The position numbers and the translations under genes were made by a program. From NCBI GenBank assembly GCA_900095095.1, contig FMBT01000397.1, forward strand, positions 62,001 through 126,000: a stretch of 64,000 nt of DNA. Direction: 5' to 3'. The notes beneath the pieces were generated by a model. The model was not told the origin of the DNA. It saw only the letters and a list, made by a program, of their open reading frames with translations, and made no database searches. This DNA is from Fragilariopsis cylindrus CCMP1102 (Eukaryota; Bacillariophyta; Bacillariophyceae; Bacillariales; Bacillariaceae). Within the stretch, counting starts at the first letter, position 1. Each line of letters starts with the position of its first letter. Shown piece by piece: positions 34,375 to 43,878 of this stretch.

Positions 34375-36153
34375 TTAACTCTTATCTTTTTCACTCTCTG
34401 CCTCCTTGGCTTCTTTCTTCTGCTTCCTCCATATTGAAACGATTTCATATCTTCGTTTGTACTCTTCAAAGTCTGCAGGACTGATACCCAATACCAAATC
34501 TCTTAGCTTTCTAAACAGAGATCCCTGCAATGCTTTCGTAAAGTAATCTGCAATCATATCAAGAGTAGGACAATACTTTACTGATAGTTCTCCCTTTTTA
34601 ATCCTATCAGCACAAAAGAAATATCGAATATTGATATGTTTTGTCATCTTTCCTGTTGACATCTTCCCATTCTCTGCCATTCGAATTGTACTTGTATTAT
34701 CTTGATAGACAATGTTATCTCTTAGAAATCTTCCTTGATGCTTTGTGAAGTATAACGCCCATAGATTCTGTGGCATACCATCGTCGAATGATACTAGTTC
34801 TGTCTCCGTTGAACTCTTTGTGTTCAGTTTCTGTTTCAATGACCTTGCATATACTGCTCCTTGACCAAATGTCATCATCAGACCGGTATGTCCTCTCATA
34901 TCTCGATGTACTGCATGAGCACCATCCTTATACCAATATATATTGCCAGAATCGTCTGCACCTAATATCAATGGTAAGTATTTGGTTCCTCTTAGATATT
35001 GCATCACTCTTGCCAGTTTCTTATAATCATCTGTGTCTGCCTCTTTCACTCTTGTGCATAAGAATGACGTAGCAGTCTGCACATCAGGTCGTGCTCGCTG
35101 TGATATAAACAGTAACTTTGCTGTATTCTTGTGGACTATCACTCGTTTGTCCTCACTCAATCTTATACCATCTTCATTCACTTTGAACAGATGTTCTTGT
35201 GCTGGTGAATTCTTCACTCCATCCATGTCATCCGGAATATCATCTAACATCTTTTCAATCATATCAATCATTGTAATCATTACTTTTCCTATGATTGAGA
35301 AATCAATAGTCATTCCCAAATAATCATGTAGTAACCCTCTCTGTACTGTTAGTGGCTTGTGCTTTCCAAACTCTTTATCAAGTATCTTAATTATTGATGT
35401 CACCACATCTCTATCTACATGTGATATCTTTAAATCATCAACATGCCATACTATAGTACATTGTTTTCCATTAATCATCTTATTCATACAGCACACATCG
35501 TATGGATTTGTAACAAATCCATGCTCGGCCAAGTAACTTGACAGGTACAGCCAAAATAGGAATGCACTATCAACCATTCCATATATTGCTTTCGATGCTT
35601 CTGTGTACAATACTCTCTTTCCTTTCTCATTCGTCACATACTTTTCATACAGTTTTGGATTGATCTGACATAATATATCAACCATAGGACCAGTTATTTT
35701 CATATATGTCCCTGGTTTCGCATCCGTTTGTAGGAATGCGCCTGGTATATCTACTGTTGCAACGTCTCTTTTCTCCATTGCGTCTATCACAAGTGTGATG
35801 AATAGTGCATCCGTTGATATCACTGGTGATGATATACTTGACTTATCCATTTCCTGTTTACTACCATCTGCACAGCCACGAGCTTTAATTGACTCGTCTC
35901 TCTTTTCTGTTAGAAACATCAAGTATGGCAACGCCGTTCTTCTATCTTCTTCAGTCAATTCACTCCAGTTTCTTGGTTGTAATACTTCGAGGTCATCCAA
36001 CTGTTTCATCTCTTTCATCACGGCCTCTCTTCCTTTGTCACCGAACACCTTTAATCCCTTGTTGACATGATACTGTTGTGCCATTGCCAAACCCATGACA
36101 ACGTTCTTAATACCAGGTGTCATTATCTTCCCATAATTGACTAGACTATGCAT
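34375..36153 (-). CDS. Copia pol: reverse transcriptase and RNase H
   Basis: 592 codons. The RT region starts near MKQLDDLEVLQPRNWSEL; AFLQTDAKPGTYMKITGP and SKAIYGMVDSAFLFWLYL are fingers/palm blocks; the catalytic box is VWHVDDLKISH (about residue 236). RNase H follows from about residue 410, with YKDGAHAVHRD, KSSTETELVSFDD and YQDNTSTIRMAENG. The end is K/E-rich. The coding frame probably begins further upstream (YDKNNRTRTCMHSLVNYG), where it is separated from the preceding ORF by apparent one-base frameshifts near 36.17 and 36.35 kb. No internal stops. Confidence 0.92.
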   Translation of the reverse strand: MHSLVNYGKIMTPGIKNVVMGLAMAQQYHVNKGLKVFGDKGREAVMKEMKQLDDLEVLQPRNWSELTEEDRRTALPYLMFLTEKRDESIKARGCADGSKQEMDKSSISSPVISTDALFITLVIDAMEKRDVATVDIPGAFLQTDAKPGTYMKITGPMVDILCQINPKLYEKYVTNEKGKRVLYTEASKAIYGMVDSAFLFWLYLSSYLAEHGFVTNPYDVCCMNKMINGKQCTIVWHVDDLKISHVDRDVVTSIIKILDKEFGKHKPLTVQRGLLHDYLGMTIDFSIIGKVMITMIDMIEKMLDDIPDDMDGVKNSPAQEHLFKVNEDGIRLSEDKRVIVHKNTAKLLFISQRARPDVQTATSFLCTRVKEADTDDYKKLARVMQYLRGTKYLPLILGADDSGNIYWYKDGAHAVHRDMRGHTGLMMTFGQGAVYARSLKQKLNTKSSTETELVSFDDGMPQNLWALYFTKHQGRFLRDNIVYQDNTSTIRMAENGKMSTGKMTKHINIRYFFCADRIKKGELSVKYCPTLDMIADYFTKALQGSLFRKLRDLVLGISPADFEEYKRRYEIVSIWRKQKKEAKEAESEKDKS

Positions 36154-36346
36154 GCATGTACGTGTTCGATTGTTCTTGTCATATGACTCTGACTGTGAGT
36201 GAGTGATGAACTGTAGTTGGTGTACACAAAATCACTGTTGGCATACACAAAATCCTTTTTAAAATGATTCTGTTTAACTTTTCGATTGATTCGAGTTCTT
36301 GTGTTTTGTCTTGGTACACCTCTTGTTCGACAGATAGGCACGTCCT

Positions 36347-37284
36347 CTACTGTTCCTCGTCGTCGGCATCCTCTTCTACTGTTTCTACTTCCACTCCTGC
36401 ACTATCAGTGTCAAGCACTCCTGCGCTTTGATCGTCACCTTCACTTTTGATATCATTTTCTTCAATTTCATTCTCTTCTTCTTCTTCATCATCACTGTCA
36501 TCATCACTACTGTCACTGTCATACCCATATGTACGCTCTTGTAAGGGTTGCATACCACTAGCATCATCATCTGATTCATAGTCGGTGTCGTCGTCGTCAG
36601 TATCACTGTCAGTTTCCTCATTATTCACTCCTGTGATATTATTGTTGAGGTTTTCATCTGTAATATCATCACTTTCAATTAATTCTCTTTTTCTGTTTCT
36701 AAAAGGAAGCCCAATTATCGTTGTCTTCGCTAGACTGTGGACTCTTGATACAACTGTATCTGGCATTGGTAGACTTGTCCATGCTTGTCGGTTTAGTCTC
36801 TGCCCTGTTCGTAGGCTTATAAAGAACGCTCCACCCTGCTCATTACCATTAGTTCTAAGAAAAATTGCAGGACATGTCCTTTCATTCATGCTATTATCTG
36901 TTGATTCGTGAGTCTCCACATATTGGCCACACTCCATACTACAGTGGCGTTTATAATCAATGTGTGAGCCAATGATGATTGCTCTCGGTCCAAATGTCTT
37001 TGATACGCCACTCTTTCGTGGAAAACATTCAACCAAAATACTGAATTTGCCACTATTTCTTGTACCATTACAAATGGATAATATTTATAAGGAAGTACAC
37101 ATATTGTACATCTTGTCCGCTCTTTTATTGTTCTAATATATCTCTCCACTAATCCCACGTGAACATCTGCTGATATGACCTGTAGCTGCACTCCTGTAGG
37201 CATACGACCTTTCAATGGTTCGAACTGACCGTCCATGATTGCCAGTTTTACTCTAAATCCTCTAGTCTTATACAAGTTACACAC
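36347..37284 (-). CDS. Copia pol: integrase middle and C-terminal part, two overlapping frames
   Basis: Open frames 37284-36886 and 37036-36347 continue the integrase begun in the ORF ending at 37248. The first gives CNLYKTRGFRVKLAIMDGQFEPL (second catalytic D) and GLVERYIRTIKERTRC (catalytic E). The second begins near CFPRKSGVSKTFGPRAIIIGS and continues with EQGGAFFISLRTGQRLNRQAW, then a long D/E-rich stretch that links to the RT part. The two frame changes (about 37.25 and 37.0 kb) each fit one missing base. As written, the full gag-pol polyprotein cannot be translated without correction. Confidence 0.85.
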
Positions 37285-39569
37285 TCTTTCAAATGTGTTT
37301 GTATTGTTATGATCTTTGCATCCTTAAGGAAACCACACGTTCCGAACCCGATGTGTTCTGATACTGAGATTAGAAATCTGTATCCTCTTACAAACATAAT
37401 GTCAACTGCCAACGTAACTTCACGATATTTATCTGATATAGTAAGTGGCAACTTAAATGATTCCATCCTTACTTGTTTTGTAGTCTTTCTTACTGTCTTT
37501 CCTTTTAAACATTTTACATTAGGACCGTATATGATCTCTGCAACCTTAATATCTGTTGGAGTTACTGGACAGTTTCTTATCTGACCAGTGCTCACTGCTG
37601 ATATGTAATCTCCTAATGACATTGGTCCTGTACTATTGTGTAACCTTCTTGCAACCTCTGCTCTCCTTACATCTTTATTTGAGAACTGTTCTTTTTGCTT
37701 TTCAACTGTTGTTAGGAATGCATGTTCGCTAGTAGGATGTACTTCGAAATCACTATAATGTAGTCCTTTCTTTGATTCAAAGAATGCTCTACTCGTTCCC
37801 TTCTCTCTGTGTGTAGCAATAAAACCTCTTCCATTATCACTATCATACGTGATGTGGTAGTACTTCTTAACTCTCTTCATTGATAATATATTACAACGTC
37901 CATCTTCATCTAGCCATACTGGCTCCGGAAGTCCTGCGAAATCTCCAACCCAGTTTGTTGTTCTGCTTCCAGCATTACATTTAACATCCACATACATGTT
38001 TATTTGTCTAATATTTGTTAATAATCTCCTATTTGAGAAGATGTTTACTGTTGAGCAGTTATCCAATAATACCCACCATACACTTATTTCACTGCTTAGC
38101 ATCTGACTTAATACTTGATTACATGCTTGCTCCATATCAAACATGCCAGCCTTCTTATCACCTCGTGTACAGAAAGAGAATTCAAAATCATCAGTATACG
38201 TTGTTACTGCTTCTGTATGATTCAGATCTTCTTTCACTATCGTATCTGTTGTTGCTGCAGCTATATCAGTTTTACTTTCTTCTGCCTTGTTGTTTCCATT
38301 ACTGATCTTTTTATCTGGACATTCATATGCTCTGTGTCCTTCTTTGAAGCAGACAAAGCACTTTCCTGTGAACTTGTAGCCTCCTCCAGTACCATCCTGT
38401 GCGAATGCTAAATCTGATCCGTCACTGTTGTCTTCATTCTTCTTTCCTTTCTGCTTATTGTTACTGGAATAATTCAACAGTAACTTCTGTGCATCTGCCA
38501 ACGTAAGTGGATAAGGAGAATATCCTTTCAAGTGATCGTCATGTAAGTCTGTTAGTAACTTTGTATACCTTCCTTTGTCAGCCTTCATCATAAATACTGT
38601 TGCAAGCATTGCTTCCTTTCCCTTAATGTTGCACTCTATCTTTTCTTTAGTGGTGCATTTAGCATATTCTGTATCATACATTGTTTCTGCCATATATCTG
38701 TTTACTCCGATATTAACAATATTACCACCAACTGCTTCTAGTACAATTGCCTTATTCTTGAATGATTGCAAGTAATCAATATTACTTTCAGATTGTGATT
38801 GCTTTTCACTGTATATTGCTTCTTGTGCTTTTGCTATTGCCATCAATGGGAAATCCTGTGCTTGGTAATTATACGATATACGTTGTAAGAGTCCCAATAG
38901 TCCTATTGGATCAAACAGTAGTCGGATCATTTCATACTTCTCCTGACATTTCAATTCATGAATCATTTCGTCAGTGCATTGACCATGTATTACTGTGTAA
39001 CATAATTGCATATCCGTCTCAAACTTATCCTCTCTTTTACAATGTGTCTTAATCTTGTGATTGTATCTATCCATGTACTCGGCTGGTATTACGGTTGCTT
39101 TAGTGATAACGATCTTTTTCTTTGTATCTACATCGTCTTCGTCACTGTCACTTGCTTCTTCTTCTTCTTTGTCAAAATCAGACAATATTGGCTTCTTTGG
39201 CATGCCTGTCGTCCAATCATGGAGTTCCATCTCCTCAAGTGACTGCATTACCTCTGCTGAGTACTTCGTACCTGTGTACGTTGATATCTTCTTGTGTGTC
39301 TTCTTAAAATCATGGGCTTGGGTTGGTCCGGTATCAAAATAATAACCCTCCAGATCAGTTATTGCTCCTTTGAACTTAGCTTTTGTTGTAACTGTATCTT
39401 TATTATTATTTGCCTTCGGTTTACCATAGCGTCGATTACCTCTGTAACCTTTTGATCTTGAACTGCCATTGTCTGACTGAGTCTCTCTAGACTCAGTTGC
39501 TGGTGGTTCCTTCTTCTCTGCTGGTGGTTCAGTACCCATTATCAACTGTTGTGTATATGGGTTGACCAC
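37248..39569 (-). CDS. Copia gag, protease and integrase N-terminus
   Basis: 773 codons. The CCHC zinc knuckle reads CFVCFKEGHRAYEC near residue 403. The protease-like box WVLLDNCSTVNIFSN lies near residue 500; the active-site triplet DNC departs from the usual DSG/DTG, as I recall for diatom CoDi elements. Integrase starts with the VARRLHNSTGPMSLGDY block and the first catalytic D is in TLAVDIMFVRGY near residue 720. The N-terminus is K/E/R-rich. The ORF ends by a frame change inside integrase. Confidence 0.9.
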   Translation of the reverse strand: MVNPYTQQLIMGTEPPAEKKEPPATESRETQSDNGSSRSKGYRGNRRYGKPKANNNKDTVTTKAKFKGAITDLEGYYFDTGPTQAHDFKKTHKKISTYTGTKYSAEVMQSLEEMELHDWTTGMPKKPILSDFDKEEEEASDSDEDDVDTKKKIVITKATVIPAEYMDRYNHKIKTHCKREDKFETDMQLCYTVIHGQCTDEMIHELKCQEKYEMIRLLFDPIGLLGLLQRISYNYQAQDFPLMAIAKAQEAIYSEKQSQSESNIDYLQSFKNKAIVLEAVGGNIVNIGVNRYMAETMYDTEYAKCTTKEKIECNIKGKEAMLATVFMMKADKGRYTKLLTDLHDDHLKGYSPYPLTLADAQKLLLNYSSNNKQKGKKNEDNSDGSDLAFAQDGTGGGYKFTGKCFVCFKEGHRAYECPDKKISNGNNKAEESKTDIAAATTDTIVKEDLNHTEAVTTYTDDFEFSFCTRGDKKAGMFDMEQACNQVLSQMLSSEISVWWVLLDNCSTVNIFSNRRLLTNIRQINMYVDVKCNAGSRTTNWVGDFAGLPEPVWLDEDGRCNILSMKRVKKYYHITYDSDNGRGFIATHREKGTSRAFFESKKGLHYSDFEVHPTSEHAFLTTVEKQKEQFSNKDVRRAEVARRLHNSTGPMSLGDYISAVSTGQIRNCPVTPTDIKVAEIIYGPNVKCLKGKTVRKTTKQVRMESFKLPLTISDKYREVTLAVDIMFVRGYRFLISVSEHIGFGTCGFLKDAKIITIQTHLKECVTCIRLEDLE

Positions 39570-39602
39570 TTCTTTTCTCTCTTCTCGGCTCTTTTTAATT
39601 TG

Positions 39603-40010
39603 TGTTGTTTTTCAATCTACACTAGTAGTAATAAACTAACTAAGTAAACCAAAAGGTTTATGAATTTGTATTGCTAACCTAAACAAATTAAAAAGAGTGA
39701 GACCAGTGTGTGGTCCTTCTACACCAAGTCTCCACACACACTCACTTCACTTATCTACTACTACTACTCAATCCTATTAACATTCTTACATACCGATATT
39801 CAATTCAAATAGTGAGCTCACTCGCTTTACTGACTCGCCAACTCCATATCGTATCACTTATTCCTTATATAGATATACATATAGGTATATATACTATATG
39901 ATCATATTGCTTCGCCACACCTCGCTTACGCTCGCTCTCGCTCGCTTAAGTAACGGATCCATGACATCATGTGACGTCACAACATGTGTGCGCGAGGTGG
40001 ATCCCAAACA
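39603..40010 (-). repeat. Copia LTR, genomic right copy (5' LTR of the element)
   Basis: 408 bp and identical by eye to the left copy. As the 5' LTR it should drive transcription leftwards. It abuts SOUL coding sequence, and its last 27 bases (from the ATG at 39984) are open in frame with SOUL. Confidence 0.95.
39971..39980. promoter_or_regulatory. CRE/bZIP-type palindrome in the 5' LTR
   Basis: GTGACGTCAC is a perfect 10-bp palindrome containing TGACGTCA, the canonical CRE core bound by bZIP factors. TGACGT-type elements are known to respond to CO2/cAMP in the diatom Phaeodactylum. The same site occurs in the left LTR at 34291-34300. Function here is inference. Confidence 0.5.
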
Positions 40011-40742
40011 CTTTACTTCTGGAGAGAAGCGGAAAAGTTGGAAAAACCTAGTTACATCGTACTCCAAACACTATCCAATAATGTTGAAATTCGACGATAC
40101 GAACCATATTTAATTGCCGAAACGATGGATGGTAATAATGGATTCCGAAAGTCAAGTCCACAAGGGTTCCGGGTTTGTGCTGGTTACATTTTTGGAAAAA
40201 ATAAATCAAGGAGCAGTAGCAGTAGTAGCACTAAGAATGACGAATCCACGAAAATGGCAATGACGGCACCGGTACGAGTCAGTGGTTCCTCTGAAAAGAT
40301 GGCGATGACAGCCCCCGTAAGAGTACAAGGTTCAGACGAGGGTAATACTAGTAGTAGTAGTAGCAGAAAACGTTCCTCTATATTCAATTATTTCAATAAT
40401 AGTAAGGGTAAGACTAAAGTATCATTTGTGATTGGAAAAAAGTATTCAAAGCAAACAGCACCAAAACCATTAGACAACAATGTAAAAGTTCGTGAAGTAC
40501 CAGCACATACGTTAGCGGTACGAACATTCTCAGGACCACCACCCACCGATGATCGAGTGGAAGTAGAACGACAAATTACCATTAATACATTATTAACAGA
40601 TCCCAACATCATGATGATGAAAGTAACTACTAAATCCATCAAAGCAGGTGAAACTTTTGTCTATGGATATCATGATCCGTTCGTTACACCAAATTTCTTA
40701 CGACGAAATGAAGTTGCATTGTTGATAGAAGGTAGTGCTTAA
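40011..40742 (+). pseudogene. SOUL haem-binding gene, 3' part (interrupted by Copia)
   Basis: The main part of a SOUL/HBP-family protein. These bind haem or porphyrin; plant and algal members act in the cytosol or plastid. The frame after the target duplicate gives YFWREAEKLEKPSYIVLQTL and VEIRRYEPYLIAET, the classical SOUL start. A duplicated MAMTAPVRV block follows (two copies) and later a FVIGKKYSKQTAPKPL stretch, then VREVPAHTLAVRTFSG and the ending FVYGYHDPFVTPNFLRRNEV. S-rich inserts separate the blocks. Removing the element plus one target copy would give 269 codons in frame from 33840, so the gene was intact before the insertion. Another allele may still be intact. Confidence 0.9.
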
Positions 40743-41136
40743 GATTGTGTATTATAAAATGATGATCACCTTTAATAGAAAGAAATTTATTTTAGAAGCA
40801 CAATTATTCTATTTTATTATATTAGCGTTGTTTTTCTTTGTTCTCTCTCTCGTCTGTACGGGGGGGGGGGGGGGAGAGAAGTAGGTAGAGCTACTTCGAA
40901 GTAGTATGCAGTGTCGTCACTACTACTGTATATTGTGCAAGCACGTTTCCTTTGAATACAGTACCGTATACTACAATCACTCACTTCTTTCTTGTGTACT
41001 GTGTATTATTATTAAATTAAACAAACAAACGATTACAATTACAATTGTTGAGGAAACATAAGTTACTGTAATTCTTCCTCCGTTTTCCGGAAAACGCGCA
41101 GAGCGAAGGGCTATCGTGAGGAATTTTCACACCATA
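40743..41136. other. Intergenic region after SOUL
   Basis: About 390 bp, AT-rich, 3' region of the SOUL gene, with a run of about 14 G at 40860-40873. No gene seen. Confidence 0.5.
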
Positions 41137-42319
41137 CCAGTTAATAATATAACCGCGGGACGCGCATTGACACCTTTGGATGCCTTATAGTGTGTTGATT
41201 CTTTAAATATAATGATTGAATTAGACGAAATCCAAATATACAGTCTCCTTGAATACATTAAACACTGTTGTTCTTTATATTCTGATGTGAGAGATTAAAT
41301 CACGAATCGACATGTATTCGTCGACGTTACACTTGCCTTTTTTTGAAAATAATTTCATGAGCACTCACTTACCACTACGTAGAAAAGTGTACTGCGCGCG
41401 TGTACAAGAGTGACACCAAAAAAAATTGTGATATTATTTAAAAAAAAAGGCAAGTGTAACGTCGACGAACTGTATATCGATCAATATACGTCCAATCAAT
41501 ATAAACTTACAAGACGAAATATAGATATCTGTACTCTTAACAAGTGCAAAAAGTTTAGGTTGAATTTGTTCATTTGGGAATATTCTATGAGGACGTATAT
41601 GGGTGGCAGGCAAATTTCGAATTGTCAGGAAGAGGTGTACAAGAGAGGAGGATTAAAAATCAAATAATAGAGTATGAACAAAACTAGTAGTATAGATGTC
41701 TCTATTATCGTCATATTAGCTACATCGATAATTTCTACTGTTATTGTTACATCAAGAGAGGACCCATTGTCAACGGATATGTTGCACGTGTTTTTCAAGA
41801 AATATTCTAAATCGCCTGCCATACCTATATGACCTCATATAATTTCCCCCAAATGACCAAATTCAACTGAAACTTTTTTCACTAGTTAAGAGTACAGATA
41901 TCTATATTTCGTCTGGTAAGTTTGTATTCAACAGATTGATATCTATGGAGTTTCGATTCATTACATTCCCATTGTCATGATGATGGGATAATTTTCTATT
42001 TCTATTCTTACTGCACATAAAATAATTTTCCTACCAGTAACGCGAGTAATGCGCGATAATTTTTTGGTGTCAGGCTAGCTTTTTTTATTTTTCACGCTCC
42101 AAAAAAAGAAGCAAGGTAGTAAGCTATCTATACAGACATGAATATCGAATATAAACTTTATTCCTTCTATAGCATGCTTCCTTTATGTGTTACCTGTAAT
42201 TGTATCTAATATCATAGAGTGATCGGAGCATGTTAACGGACACATAAGAGAGATGGCACATTAGGTGTCTCTTTAGTCCCGCAGTTATATGCGCGTCCCG
42301 CGGTTATATTATTAACTGG
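41137..42319. mobile_element. Non-autonomous foldback/TIR DNA element
   Basis: 1183 bp with perfect 31-bp terminal inverted repeats (41137-41167 and 42289-42319; ends CCAGTTAATAATATAACC) flanked on both sides by TA (41135-41136 and 42320-42321), a Tc1/mariner-type target site. Inside is a perfect 28-bp inverted pair (41317-41344 and 41442-41469, core GTCGACGTTACACTTGCC) and an imperfect inverted pair of about 100 bp (41503-41602 and 41824-41923). GACACCAAAAAA also appears inverted at about 41412 and 42068. No transposase ORF was found. The nested palindromes suggest a foldback element or merged MITE copies. Confidence 0.82.
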
Positions 42320-43017
42320 TACACCGTAGTACTGTAAAAGCACTTGTTTTTTTTCAAGACGTTTTTGTTTGCGAGGCAGAGACAACAAGGGAATACGGCA
42401 CCACAGTTCCTACTGTACGCCAATACAGTACGGATAGTACAGTAACACGTTGTTTTTTCCTCTCTTTTTTACACAGAGAGCAATGATGGAACACTCTCTT
42501 GGGGGGGAGAGTGTAGAGAGGGGTCTACACTAATATAAAAAAAGAGAGGGGAGGAGAGGGTTGATACGAAGCGCGTGCTTGCTTATGTTTTGGTTTTTTC
42601 ATAATTGAGACACTCGTGATTACTTTATTTATAGCTTATATCTATGTCATTAAAATATTTTCAGTCATTAAATAATAGTTAGTAATAATAATTCTCGCGC
42701 GCATGTTCATTCGCTCGCGCAACAAAGGGCCCGATTCCGAGCGATGATTAAGGGCCTGATCCGAAATGCTTTTCATTCCTTTCACAATCAAAATAATAAA
42801 ATGAACGAAAGTAAAAAAGAATAGGCAGTACCGGTTCATGGAGTGGTATCAATCAGTGCGAATGATTGTGAGTTTTCCTTTCTTTTTTTTCTTTTCCGAA
42901 CAAGAACAATGAGTAAAAGCAACACAACGCAGCAGATCATTAATTTTTTGTAAACAATTCATGTTAATTTAACAACGTAAATCAATCATCAAAATCATCA
43001 TCATCATCATCATCATC
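42320..43017. other. Intergenic region upstream of the secreted protein gene
   Basis: About 700 bp. It contains two short hairpins in a row at 42491-42530 (ACACTCTC/GAGAGTGT around a G7 loop, then GTGTAG/CTACAC) and a CAT microsatellite just before the start codon (about 42990-43017). Confidence 0.5.
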
Positions 43018-43878
43018 ATGAAGCTTACTGGTTCTACTGTTACGATGATCACATACCTTTTGGTAGGTCTTATCTGTTGCTCCACCATCAAAGGTGTTGA
43101 GGCAAATGAACTGAAGTTACGTGCACGAGAAAAGATGCGCAAAGATAAAGCTGAACGTCAACTTCAAGCAGACAATGCTGGTCTAGTCTTTTCACGTGGA
43201 TATGTGTGTATTACTAGACAACAAGATTTTGCTTTTGTTATTCCTCAACAACAGAGTATTGTTCCTGAAGATTTGTTTGATCTTAATTTGTTAGGTTCAT
43301 CAACACTCCAATCAGGTGGAATTTATGATCCAGCGGATGTACAAATTGTTGATCGTTTGGGTACATCTGAAGCTGATAATTTTTTTGGCGAATTAGCACG
43401 AGGACAATTTGCTGGACAACGTCAACCTAAGTTCATTCCACAAAAGGATCCAGGATTCTTCTTTAATGGTGAATGTGTTGCAACACAAGTTAGAGGAACT
43501 CTAATTTTAGGACATTCATGTTTACTAAACTTATGTTTAGGTGGTGGTGGATACAATTGTTTAGCCATTTATGCTGGATCTAAATTTGTTTTTAATCCAT
43601 TGGAACAAGTTCTTTTATCTCCTTCTACCTTTCCTGAATCCCCAAATCCTGGTTCAATTGTTCCTTCATTGCCTCCAAGTTATCCAGGAACTATCATTGG
43701 TGGTACTGGTTTGTTTGTTGGTGCTGTTGGATATGTGGATGTTACAACTATTACGGGTAGTACTTTAACTCCCGCCTCCAGCGTTACAGAAACAATCAAA
43801 GCCAATCTCTCACAAGCTGGATACATTACCCAAAAGATTAACGTGGTAACAAATGTTCCTCTTCCTGTAGCTCCATAA
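43018..43878 (+). CDS. Secreted protein, possibly dirigent/allene-oxide-cyclase barrel
   Basis: 286 residues in one exon. The N-terminus MKLTGSTVTMITYLLVGLIC is a signal peptide. After a charged stretch (about residues 30-48) the protein is uncharged and G/P/L-rich, with several cysteines (YVCITRQQ, FFFNGECVAT, HSCLLNLCLG, YNCLAIY) that could form disulfides. GTIIGGTGLFVGAVGYVDV resembles the GGTGxFxGAxG signature of dirigent-like and allene-oxide-cyclase barrels; the FFNGECVATQ and RGTLILG pattern fits a beta-barrel. No active-site claim can be made. Secreted or cell-wall role is inference. The ATG follows directly on a CAT microsatellite. Confidence 0.75.
   Translation: MKLTGSTVTMITYLLVGLICCSTIKGVEANELKLRAREKMRKDKAERQLQADNAGLVFSRGYVCITRQQDFAFVIPQQQSIVPEDLFDLNLLGSSTLQSGGIYDPADVQIVDRLGTSEADNFFGELARGQFAGQRQPKFIPQKDPGFFFNGECVATQVRGTLILGHSCLLNLCLGGGGYNCLAIYAGSKFVFNPLEQVLLSPSTFPESPNPGSIVPSLPPSYPGTIIGGTGLFVGAVGYVDVTTITGSTLTPASSVTETIKANLSQAGYITQKINVVTNVPLPVAP

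Larger units (their letters stand above)
33923..40010 (-). mobile_element. Complete Ty1/Copia LTR retrotransposon, CoDi-like
   Basis: 6.09 kb, inserted antisense to the SOUL gene. The two 408-bp LTRs (33923-34330 and 39603-40010) begin TG and end CA and look identical at every base I compared. The flanks carry a perfect 5-bp duplication, CTTTA, at 33918-33922 and 40011-40015. Domain order on the minus strand is gag with zinc knuckle, protease, integrase, reverse transcriptase and RNase H, which is Copia order. The RT box is HVDDLKISH and the protease-like box LLDNCSTVNIF, both of which I associate with diatom CoDi elements. Identical LTRs mean a very recent insertion, although pol appears broken by one-base frameshifts, so its autonomy is uncertain. 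No convincing primer-binding site was identified next to the 5' LTR. Confidence 0.95.
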
